Shown here: one piece after another, positions 40,922 through 47,803 of the stretch
Numbering within the stretch: the stretch's first letter is position 1
Layout of the letters: every line of letters starts with the position of its first letter
Assembly (NCBI GenBank): GCA_029880325.1
Contig: JAOUOP010000005.1
Span: forward strand, 117,899-181,898
Length of the DNA: 64,000 nucleotides
From: Myxococcales bacterium
GTDB lineage: Bacteria > Myxococcota_A > Polyangia > Polyangiales > JAFGIB01
Reading direction: 5' to 3'
Position numbers and translations under genes: made by a program
Notes under the pieces: generated by a model
What the model saw: the letters and a program-made list of their open reading frames with translations, nothing else
What the model was told of the DNA's origin: nothing
Database searches by the model: none

Positions 40922-42385
40922 ATGGTTCGGTTGGCGTTGATGGTCGGCTTGCTGCTGTTGGGTCCGCTCGCCTGTGGTGGCGACGATGGGAACGGTGCGC
41001 CGCAGGACGGCGCGGACGGGGTGATGGGTGGCACGGACGCCGAGCCCGGCTCCGGGTCCGCCGGTGCAGCGGCCGACCCGGAGCCGTCGGGCAGCGACCC
41101 CGCGGTGGTTCCCACGGGCGTGTACGCGGGCGATCCGCTGTCGGCGATTCCGGCCGACTGCCAGGGTTTCGACCTCGACGGCCTGATGTACAGCCCCGGC
41201 GGCGAGGTGCTGCCCAACATCTGCGAGCCCTTTCACCCCACCTGGAATAACCCCTACGCCGTGCTCTGCATTCACGCCTGGCCCTGGTACGACAGCGGCT
41301 ACCTGGGCGACGAGTACTGCATCCTGCCGCCCGAGGAGGGCAAGGGCATCCAGGTCGGCTTCCACCCCCAGGGCCTGGACTACTGGGCGCAAGTCTCGAA
41401 GCAGGATCTCAGCGGCTACGACGCTCCTGACTCACAGTTTGTCGTCGGAGTCGGCGGCGAGGAGACGGTGAACTACCGCACGCCGGCGGGTTCAGAGGGC
41501 GAGAACGCCTACTACCGCACCTATTTCCGCATGCGCACCGGTTCGCACCACAACATCATCTCGCTGCATCCGAGCGCGCCCGACATCGGCTGGATCGAGA
41601 CCGGCGGCGGCGACGCCCTGCCGGGGCTCTTCGACCCCACCGTGGGCATGACGGTGGGCGTGCTGGGCGGTCAGCAGCGCCCCGACGACAACACTCCGGT
41701 GAGCTTCGAGCCGCCGCCCGAGGATGAGGGTCTCTACCTGGCCTGGCCGGATAACCCCACCATCCTCTTCAACCTGCACCACTTCAACGCGACCGACGGC
41801 GAGGTTCTCAAGGAGGGCTGGGTCAACATTTGGTGGCAGGAGGACGCCCAGACCAAGATCAGTTGGTTCATGGGCCTGCCGCCCACTCAGCTGATCGCGC
41901 TCAACATGCCGCCCGGCTCCATCGAGGATCAGCACTACTCCTGGACCATCGCTGAAACCACGCGCCTGCTGCGTCTCTTCGGCCACCGCCACGTGTGGAC
42001 GACCAACTTCTCGAGCTGGATCGAGCGCACCAGCGGCGACGTGGAGGTGGTCTACCAGAGCTACGACTGGTTCGACATGCCCACCTTCCGCTACGACAGC
42101 GTGGCGCAGAATCCTGAACTCGACGTCGACGCGCGCGTCGACGGTGCGGTCTCGGGCGTGGTGAACATGGAGCCCGGCGACAAGCTGCACTTCAACTGCC
42201 ACATGGAGTTCACCGACGAGCGCGCCGTGAACGAGGGCGCACCGCTGCCGGCGGAGATCGGCAACCTGGGCTTCGCCAACGAGGCTTACACCGGCGAAAT
42301 GTGCATCCAGTTTGGCAATGCCGTGGGTTCGTCGCTCGGCCTTCCCGCCTCCGACAGCACGCCGGTGCCGGACTTCGCCAAGTAG
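40922..42385 (+). CDS. Copper type II monooxygenase-like lipoprotein (PHM/DBH family)
   Basis: Perfect AAGGAGG lies seven bases before the ATG. The signal peptide ends in the lipobox PLAC, then an acidic linker follows (to about residue 60). The body resembles the copper, ascorbate-dependent monooxygenases. Candidate CuH ligands are His209-His210 (TGSHHNIIS) and His286/287 (NLHHFNAT). Candidate CuM ligands are His355 and His357 (FGHRHVW) and Met460 (TGEMCIQFG). All ligand types are retained, so catalysis is possible. Placement on the outside of the cell suits copper loading. The substrate is unknown; eukaryotic relatives hydroxylate peptides or dopamine. Confidence 0.75.
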   Translation: MVRLALMVGLLLLGPLACGGDDGNGAPQDGADGVMGGTDAEPGSGSAGAAADPEPSGSDPAVVPTGVYAGDPLSAIPADCQGFDLDGLMYSPGGEVLPNICEPFHPTWNNPYAVLCIHAWPWYDSGYLGDEYCILPPEEGKGIQVGFHPQGLDYWAQVSKQDLSGYDAPDSQFVVGVGGEETVNYRTPAGSEGENAYYRTYFRMRTGSHHNIISLHPSAPDIGWIETGGGDALPGLFDPTVGMTVGVLGGQQRPDDNTPVSFEPPPEDEGLYLAWPDNPTILFNLHHFNATDGEVLKEGWVNIWWQEDAQTKISWFMGLPPTQLIALNMPPGSIEDQHYSWTIAETTRLLRLFGHRHVWTTNFSSWIERTSGDVEVVYQSYDWFDMPTFRYDSVAQNPELDVDARVDGAVSGVVNMEPGDKLHFNCHMEFTDERAVNEGAPLPAEIGNLGFANEAYTGEMCIQFGNAVGSSLGLPASDSTPVPDFAK

Positions 42386-42631
42386 TCGGTCGGTCATTCG
42401 CGCGCGGGCGCGCGCCCACACCGCGGCACAAAAAACGCGGTCGTGCTCACATTTTTTCGACCGCAGCTCGGGCCCCGGCCTCTGTCCAAGTGGGACAAAA
42501 GCGGATCGCCCCTCCCCCTCGAGGCGACCGCCGTCCGGTCACCGGTGGCGCGCCGGTGGCCGGGCGTCCCACCCATCTCTTTTGGGGGGACCGCGACGGC
42601 TGCGGCGCCTTGAGGGTGAACACGGCGTGAC

Positions 42632-42798
42632 TAGAGCGGCGACCGGTTTGAAATTGCCGCAACTTCGTGAGGGAGAGCGGGTTCAGCGTGCCGTTACGGC
42701 GCCGCAGGCGTAGCCGAGCTACTTCGAGGCGCCGTTGCGGTGCGCTGGGCCCGCTAAACCTGCGAAGTTGTGGTGGTTTCAAACCGGTCGCCGCTCTA
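42632..42798 (+). repeat. 167-bp terminal-inverted-repeat element, copy 1
   Basis: The element begins TAGAGCGGCGACCGGTTTGA and ends with the exact complement over 22 bases, then with interruptions to about 36. The interior holds a second imperfect inverted repeat around GCCGTTACGGCGCCGC and GAGGCGCCGTTGCGG. A second copy, about 90% identical by eye and in the same orientation, lies at 45251-45426. The rest of this 424-base gene gap (42386-42631) has only GC-rich sequence with an imperfect hairpin near 42535. Confidence 0.75.
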
Positions 42799-42809
42799 CG
42801 CTTCCATAT

Positions 42810-44621
42810 ATGACCGAGTCGATTGTGCGTGGTGCGATGGGAAGGGGGAGGCCTTCGAAGGTTGCAGGACGCAGGAGTGGGGCCGCGGCGGTCGTGTCCC
42901 TCTTCTTCGTGCTCCTGGCGTGCGGGGATGACGCCAATGGCGGGTCGGCGGGTTCGGCAGCCACTGGCGGTTCCGGCGAATCGCCCGCGCCCGTGGCCGG
43001 AGCCAACGCCGGCACCTGCTCGCAGTCGGCGATCACCTATGCCGACGTGATCGCGCCCCTCATCGCGGAGCGCTGCCTGCCGTGCCACTCGAGCGCGCTC
43101 GAGGGCGACGCCCGCCTCGGCGCGCCGGTGGGGGTCGACTTCGACACCGAAGCGCTGGTGCTGCAGCACGGGGATCGCATCATGGTCCGCGCCGTCGTCG
43201 ATCGAACCATGCCGCCGGGATCGCCGCTATCGGACTGCGAGGCCGCGGCGCTGCAGCAATTTCTCGAGGCCCAGGGCGCCGCCGACTGCGTGGCGGATTG
43301 TAGCGGTAGGAGCTGCGGCAGCGATGGCTGCAGTGGTAGCTGCGGCGAGTGCACAGGTGGCCTGATCTGCGACGCCGACGGCAGCTGCGTGGCCGGCAGC
43401 TGCACCCCCGATTGCGTGGGCCGCAGCTGCGGTGACGACGGCTGCGGTGGCAGCTGCGGCAGCTGCGGCAGTGGCCAGGCCTGCTCCCTCGACGGTCGCT
43501 GTGAGTGCGCCCCCGACTGCAGCGGGCGCGACTGTGGCGACGACGGCTGCGGCGGTAGCTGTGGCAACTGCACCGGCACCGATTTCTGCGATGTCCAGGG
43601 CCTGTGCCGTTGCGTGCCCGACTGCGGCGGCAAGGTATGCGGTGATGACGGCTGCGGTGGCAGCTGCGGCCTGTGTCCGATCGGCGAGGGCTGCAGCGCC
43701 GACGCAAGCGCCTGCGAATGCGTGCCCAACTGCGGTTCGGCCGGCGCCACCTACAACTGCGGCGACGACGGCTGTGGCGGCAGCTGCGGCGTGGGCACCT
43801 GCGGTGGCGCCACTCCCTATTGCAAGACCACGGTGACCGGCGGACGCATGTGCGCGGCCACCTGCACCGCCGACTGCGGCGGCAAGGTCTGCGGCGACGA
43901 CGGCTGCGGCGGCAGCTGCGGCCCCGGCTGCGGCGCTGGCGATTACTGCGACGCTTCGGGCCAGTGCCAGTGCGCCCCCAGCTGTGTCGGCGTGGCCTGC
44001 GGCGACAACGGCTGCGGCGGTAGCTGTGGTTCCTGCGCCGAAGGCACCAGCTGCAACAGCGGCAGCTGCGAGTGCACCGCAGACTGCACGGGGCGCGAGT
44101 GCGGTAGCGACGGCTGCGGTGGCAGCTGCGGCAGCTGCGACGGCGCCCTGGTCTGCAACAGCGCCGGCAGCTGTGTGGAGCAATGCGTGGGCAGCTGCGC
44201 GGGCAAGGTCTGCGGCGACGACGGCTGCGGCGGCAGCTGCGGTTCCTGTGCCGCGGGACAGAGCTGCAACGCGGGCAGCTGCGAGTGGGGCGACTACAGC
44301 TTTGCGGCCGACGTCTTTCCGCTCTTCGACGGTTGTGTCGGCCTGGCGCCCAACACCTGCCACTCCTCGGGTCTGCAGGCGCAGGACCTCGACCTGTCGT
44401 CGGCCGCCACCGCCTACTCCCAGCTGGTCGGCGCCGCCTCCACCCAATGCACCAACCGTACGCGCGTGGTGGCGGGCGACGCGGCCGCGAGCTACCTGGT
44501 CAACAAGCTCAGCGGGGTCGACATGTGCTTCGGCTCGCGCATGCCCAAGGGCGGCACGCCCCTGAGCGCGGCCGACATGGCCATCATCACGGCCTGGATC
44601 GAGTCGGGCGCCAACCCCTGA
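42810..44621 (+). CDS. Lipoprotein with heme-type motif and nine Cys-rich repeats
   Basis: From ATG at 42810 (another at 42837) the ~603-residue protein has a signal peptide ending in the lipobox LLAC. The first domain carries a c-heme-like CLPCH motif in ITYADVIAPLIAERCLPCHS. Then come nine repeats of about 35-40 residues built on CGDDGCGGSCG, each preceded by GRSC, GKVC or similar. The C-terminal domain is a second cytochrome-like unit (VFPLFDGCVG to NTCHSSG) ending RMPKGGTPLSAADMAIITAW. The architecture suggests a disulfide-rich stalk between two redox or metal domains at the cell surface. The gene starts 12 bases after the repeat element. Confidence 0.8.
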   Translation: MTESIVRGAMGRGRPSKVAGRRSGAAAVVSLFFVLLACGDDANGGSAGSAATGGSGESPAPVAGANAGTCSQSAITYADVIAPLIAERCLPCHSSALEGDARLGAPVGVDFDTEALVLQHGDRIMVRAVVDRTMPPGSPLSDCEAAALQQFLEAQGAADCVADCSGRSCGSDGCSGSCGECTGGLICDADGSCVAGSCTPDCVGRSCGDDGCGGSCGSCGSGQACSLDGRCECAPDCSGRDCGDDGCGGSCGNCTGTDFCDVQGLCRCVPDCGGKVCGDDGCGGSCGLCPIGEGCSADASACECVPNCGSAGATYNCGDDGCGGSCGVGTCGGATPYCKTTVTGGRMCAATCTADCGGKVCGDDGCGGSCGPGCGAGDYCDASGQCQCAPSCVGVACGDNGCGGSCGSCAEGTSCNSGSCECTADCTGRECGSDGCGGSCGSCDGALVCNSAGSCVEQCVGSCAGKVCGDDGCGGSCGSCAAGQSCNAGSCEWGDYSFAADVFPLFDGCVGLAPNTCHSSGLQAQDLDLSSAATAYSQLVGAASTQCTNRTRVVAGDAAASYLVNKLSGVDMCFGSRMPKGGTPLSAADMAIITAWIESGANP

Positions 44622-44628
44622 TGCCCGA

Positions 44629-45198
44629 TTACTCCCCGCGCAGTTCGCTTCCGTCGGCGAAGCGGTAGAGGTTGGGCACCCACTGCATCTTGATCTTGTC
44701 GAGCGGCACCTTCACCAGGGCCACGTCGCCGTCGTCGGCGGGATCGACGGGGAACTTCCCGGTCTTTTCAGCCTTGGCGCCGGCCTTGATCGGCTGGTTG
44801 AAGGGCACCTTCATGCTCTTGAAGAGGGTGTCGTTCTTGTCGCGGAATTCGATCACGCCGATGGCCTGATTCAGGTCCTTGTCGCCGAGATTCTCGAACT
44901 CGAAGTGCATCTCGATCTTCACCTTGTCGCCGGAGCCGATCTGCTTCTTCTTTTTCAGTGAGCCCACGCCCACCGCACGCATGGCTTCACGCTGCTTTTC
45001 GCGTTCGGCTTTGATGCGCGCCTGGGCCTCCTTGAGCATGGTCAGGCGGTCGACTTCGGGCTCCTGGGGCGGGGCGGCCGCGGGCGCCGGTTCTTCGGCG
45101 GGCTTGCTGTCGCCGCAGCCCAGGGTGGCAAATGAGCCGGCAAACGAAGCCGTGAGCAGGCAGACGAACAGTGAGAGGGCGAGCGGATGTCGTGGCAT
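44629..45198 (-). CDS. Lipoprotein of unknown function
   Basis: From ATG at 45198 the protein has 189 residues, a signal peptide and the lipobox TLGC. A Pro/Ala/Glu-rich linker precedes a charged helix (MLKEAQARIKAEREKQREAM). The C-terminal domain (GSGDKVKIEMHFEFENLGDK onward) looks like an Ig-like or FxLYD-type beta-sandwich. It converges with the Cys-repeat lipoprotein with seven bases between stops. The longer in-frame extension upstream lies in the second repeat copy and is not coding. Confidence 0.7.
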   Translation of the reverse strand: MPRHPLALSLFVCLLTASFAGSFATLGCGDSKPAEEPAPAAAPPQEPEVDRLTMLKEAQARIKAEREKQREAMRAVGVGSLKKKKQIGSGDKVKIEMHFEFENLGDKDLNQAIGVIEFRDKNDTLFKSMKVPFNQPIKAGAKAEKTGKFPVDPADDGDVALVKVPLDKIKMQWVPNLYRFADGSELRGE

Positions 45199-45250
45199 GG
45201 CGGCCAGCCTACGCGGATGCCGGAAATTTCTCATCCCCAGCTGTGCGGGG

Positions 45251-45426
45251 GCTCCAGAGCGGCGACCGGTTTGAAATCGCCGCAAATTCGCGAGGGAGAG
45301 TGGGCTCGGCGGGCCGTTACGGTGCCGCAGGCGTAGCCCGAGCTACTTCAAGGCGCCGTAGCGGTGCGCTGGGCCCGCTAAACCCGCGAAGTTGTGGTGG
45401 TTTCAAACCGATCGGTGCTCCAGAGC
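45251..45426 (+). repeat. Terminal-inverted-repeat element, copy 2
   Basis: Same family and orientation as the element at 42632-42798. It is bounded by the 10-bp direct repeat GCTCCAGAGC (45251-45260 and 45417-45426), which may be a target duplication or part of the termini. Inverted ends are less perfect than in copy 1. The element runs into the 3' end of the minus-strand gene at 45378-45830. Confidence 0.7.
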
Positions 45427-45830
45427 CCTGAGGCTCCCTCGCGGACCAAGTGAACCACCCTTCCTTCTCCCGTGGGCGCGGACATCCCGTCGAGCAGCTG
45501 TGGTACGCACGCCTCCTCGGCACTCGCTGCCAAGTCCCCATTGAGGGCAATGTTTACCCTGTCGGCGCCGTAGCTCGCTTCGACGACGACCCGTTGCCGG
45601 CATACGCAGGCCAGGATATCCGCCCTGTGGGCGTCGAGCTGAACGCGCAGCTGGTGCTCCCGGTCCGGCTCGGTCGGCGCCGGCGCTTTGGTGGCCGCAG
45701 TGGCGGGGCCTCCTTCGCGAGACACCGGCAGGGTACGGAATGGCGGTTGGCCGGGTCGGTTCAAGGGTGACCGTTGAGCGAGCCGCAGTGCCGCATACAT
45801 GCGTTTGGTATCCAAAGGGGCGCAGCGCAT
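45378..45830 (-). CDS. Unknown protein with C-terminus supplied by the repeat element
   Basis: A frame of 150 residues from ATG at 45830 (or the ATG at 45800). The central part reads HRADILACVCRQRVVVEASY and INIALNGDL-type sequence (VNIALNGDLAASAEEACVPQ), which resembles the C-terminal domains seen in AgmX/TonB-like regulatory or adventurous-motility proteins, with paired cysteines. The last ~15 residues (from about DRFETTTTSRV) are encoded by repeat copy 2. The gene may therefore be shortened or altered at its 3' end. The family is uncertain. Confidence 0.5.
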   Translation of the reverse strand: MRCAPLDTKRMYAALRLAQRSPLNRPGQPPFRTLPVSREGGPATAATKAPAPTEPDREHQLRVQLDAHRADILACVCRQRVVVEASYGADRVNIALNGDLAASAEEACVPQLLDGMSAPTGEGRVVHLVREGASGLWSTDRFETTTTSRV

Positions 45831-45883
45831 CTGGAGATGCAGCGCCTACCGGGGCGCGGGGCGAATGTGCTACTCCCGCGGCC

Positions 45884-46615
45884 GTGAGCACCAGTGAGTC
45901 GATCACCATCGTCGTGCCCTGCTACAACGAGGCCGGCCGTCTGCGGATGCAGGCCTTCGAGCGTGCGGCACAGGAACTGGGACTCGGCTTCCTATTCGTC
46001 GACGACGGCTCCAAGGACCGAACCCGCAGCGTGCTGGAGGACCTGGCCGCGCGCATGGGTGACGCTGCCTCCGTGCTGGTCCTGGAGCAGAACGCGGGCA
46101 AGGCCGAGGCCGTGCGCCGGGGCCTGTTGCAGGCGCTCGACGGGGGCGCGGCCGTGGTCGGCTACGTGGATGCAGACCTGGCGACTCCGCTGGAGGCTGT
46201 GGTGGAGATGGTGGCGCTCTTGCGCGAGGGCAGCCACGACGCCGTGATCGGTTCGCGCATTGCTTATCTGGGAGCTAATATCGAGCGCCGGGCGGCGCGC
46301 CACTACCTGGGGCGCGTCTTCGCCACCGCTGCTTCGCTAATTCTGGATGAGGTCATCTACGACACCCAATGCGGTGCCAAGGTCTTCCGTGCCAGCGCCC
46401 TCTTGCGCCGGGCCCTGTCGGAGCCCTTTCATTCGCGCTGGGCCTTTGACGTGGAGCTTTTGGGCCGGCTCTTGGCAGCGGGCGCATCGGTGCGTGAGAT
46501 GCCGCTTCGGCAGTGGGTGGACGTGGCGGGCTCGAAGCTGTCGCTGCGGGAGATGCTCGGCACGGGCTGGGATTTGCTGAAAATCGCCCACGCGCTCAGG
46601 CGCTATCGGGGCTGA
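45884..46615 (+). CDS. Family 2 glycosyltransferase (dolichyl-phosphate glucose synthase-like)
   Basis: The GTG at 45884 places SITIVVPCYNEAGRL at the N-terminus, as usual for the family; an ATG far upstream at 45740 would add non-conserved sequence. The GT-A fold has FVDDGSKDRT, the DxD-like VDADLATPLE and IGSRIAYLGANIERR, followed by YDTQCGAKVFR. This set matches enzymes making polyprenyl-phosphate glucose or mannose. At 243 residues it lacks C-terminal membrane segments. It would supply a lipid-linked sugar for envelope glycans. Confidence 0.85.
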   Translation: MSTSESITIVVPCYNEAGRLRMQAFERAAQELGLGFLFVDDGSKDRTRSVLEDLAARMGDAASVLVLEQNAGKAEAVRRGLLQALDGGAAVVGYVDADLATPLEAVVEMVALLREGSHDAVIGSRIAYLGANIERRAARHYLGRVFATAASLILDEVIYDTQCGAKVFRASALLRRALSEPFHSRWAFDVELLGRLLAAGASVREMPLRQWVDVAGSKLSLREMLGTGWDLLKIAHALRRYRG

Positions 46616-46739
46616 GCGCGTGGAGTGCGGCAATAGCGTGCGGCAGAAAGCTGACGGTCCACGCCATCGCCGCAGGGTTGCGTAACGGCGGCTCGCGAGA
46701 TTTCATTCCTCGAAACCGAGAAGATCGAGGAAGCCCATC

Positions 46740-47762
46740 ATGTTGCATACGGTCGTGTTGATTCCCGGCGACGGCATCGGCCCCGAAGTGGCGGACGCCG
46801 TGCGCGCCATCTTCGAGGCTGCCGGCGCGCCCATCGCCTTCGTGGAGCACCCGGCCGGGCAGAGTGCGCTCGACCGCACCGGCGAGCTGCTGCCCGAGAC
46901 CACGCTCGCTGCCATCCGCGAGCACCACGTTGCGCTCAAGGGCCCGTGCACGACCCCGATCGGCACGGGCTTTCGATCCGTCAACGTCGCGCTGCGCAAG
47001 GAGCTGAAGCTATTTGCTGCGGTGCGCCCGGTGCGCAACATGCCCGGCGTTCGCACGCGTTTCGACGACGTCGACCTCGTCATCGTTCGCGAGAATACCG
47101 AGGGGCTGTATAGCGGCGTCGAGAACGAAATCACAGAGGGTGTCGTCACGAGCATGAAGGTCGCGACGCAGTCGGCCTGCCGCCGCATCGCGGAATGGAC
47201 GCTCGACTACGCCGAGAAGCGCGCGCACCGCAAGATCACCGTCCTGCACAAGGCGAACATCATGAAGCTCACCGACGGCATGTTCATTCGGGAGGCGCGT
47301 GCCGCGCATGAAGCCCGTAACAGCGACATCGCCTACGAAGAACTCATCATCGACGCCGGCTTGATGCGTCTGGTTCAGAATCCGGCGGACTTCGACATTC
47401 TGCTTTGCGAAAACCTCTACGGCGATCTCGTCTCCGACCTTTGCGCCGGCTTCGTGGGCGGTCTCGGCGTCACGCCAGGCGCCAACATCGGGGCCGTCGA
47501 CGCGGTCTTCGAGGCGGTGCACGGTTCGGCGCCCACGATCGCCGGCAAGAACATCGCCAATCCGCTTGCCCTGCTGATGAGCGGGGTGATGATGCTCAAT
47601 CACCTCGCCGAAACGCGCGACGACCCGAAGTGCGCGAACGTCGCCCAACGCATCAAGGCCGCCTACGACGCGGCGCTGTCCGACGGCCAGACGACAGCGG
47701 ACCTCGGCGGCGGGTGCTCCACCTCGAAGTTCACCGAAGCCGTCGTCACCCGCTTGGCCTGA
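46740..47762 (+). CDS. Isocitrate/isopropylmalate dehydrogenase family, probably NAD-dependent isocitrate dehydrogenase
   Basis: A 340-residue beta-decarboxylating dehydrogenase with GAGGAAG seven bases ahead of the ATG. IPGDGIGPEV opens the fold; NVALRKELKLFAAVRPVRN and IVRENTEGLYSG hold the substrate Arg and Ser-loop residues; NIMKLTDGMF gives the catalytic Lys and DFDILLCENLYGDLVSD the metal-binding Asp residues. EAVHGSAPTIAGKNIANP is the cofactor site. The ENTEGLYSGVE loop fits isocitrate dehydrogenase better than LeuB. It would act in the TCA cycle. It stands alone on the plus strand. Confidence 0.85.
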   Translation: MLHTVVLIPGDGIGPEVADAVRAIFEAAGAPIAFVEHPAGQSALDRTGELLPETTLAAIREHHVALKGPCTTPIGTGFRSVNVALRKELKLFAAVRPVRNMPGVRTRFDDVDLVIVRENTEGLYSGVENEITEGVVTSMKVATQSACRRIAEWTLDYAEKRAHRKITVLHKANIMKLTDGMFIREARAAHEARNSDIAYEELIIDAGLMRLVQNPADFDILLCENLYGDLVSDLCAGFVGGLGVTPGANIGAVDAVFEAVHGSAPTIAGKNIANPLALLMSGVMMLNHLAETRDDPKCANVAQRIKAAYDAALSDGQTTADLGGGCSTSKFTEAVVTRLA

Positions 47763-47803
47763 GCGCGCCGAACGCCGGTCGTGCCGTGCAGCGCTCGAGC
47801 CCT

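Noticed and set aside
42632..42798. Repeat copy 1 as a simple terminator for the copper monooxygenase gene
   Set aside because: It starts 247 bases after the stop, has no T run, and a near-identical copy occurs elsewhere with mobile-element-like ends.
43300..44280. Possible CRISPR array
   Set aside because: The regular DNA repeats are codon-level repeats of a protein (CGDDGCGGSCG); there are no unique spacers between identical repeats and no cas genes.
43227..44447. 406-residue minus-strand Ala-rich frame
   Set aside because: Shadow of the Cys-repeat lipoprotein; composition reflects the complement of Gly/Cys codons.
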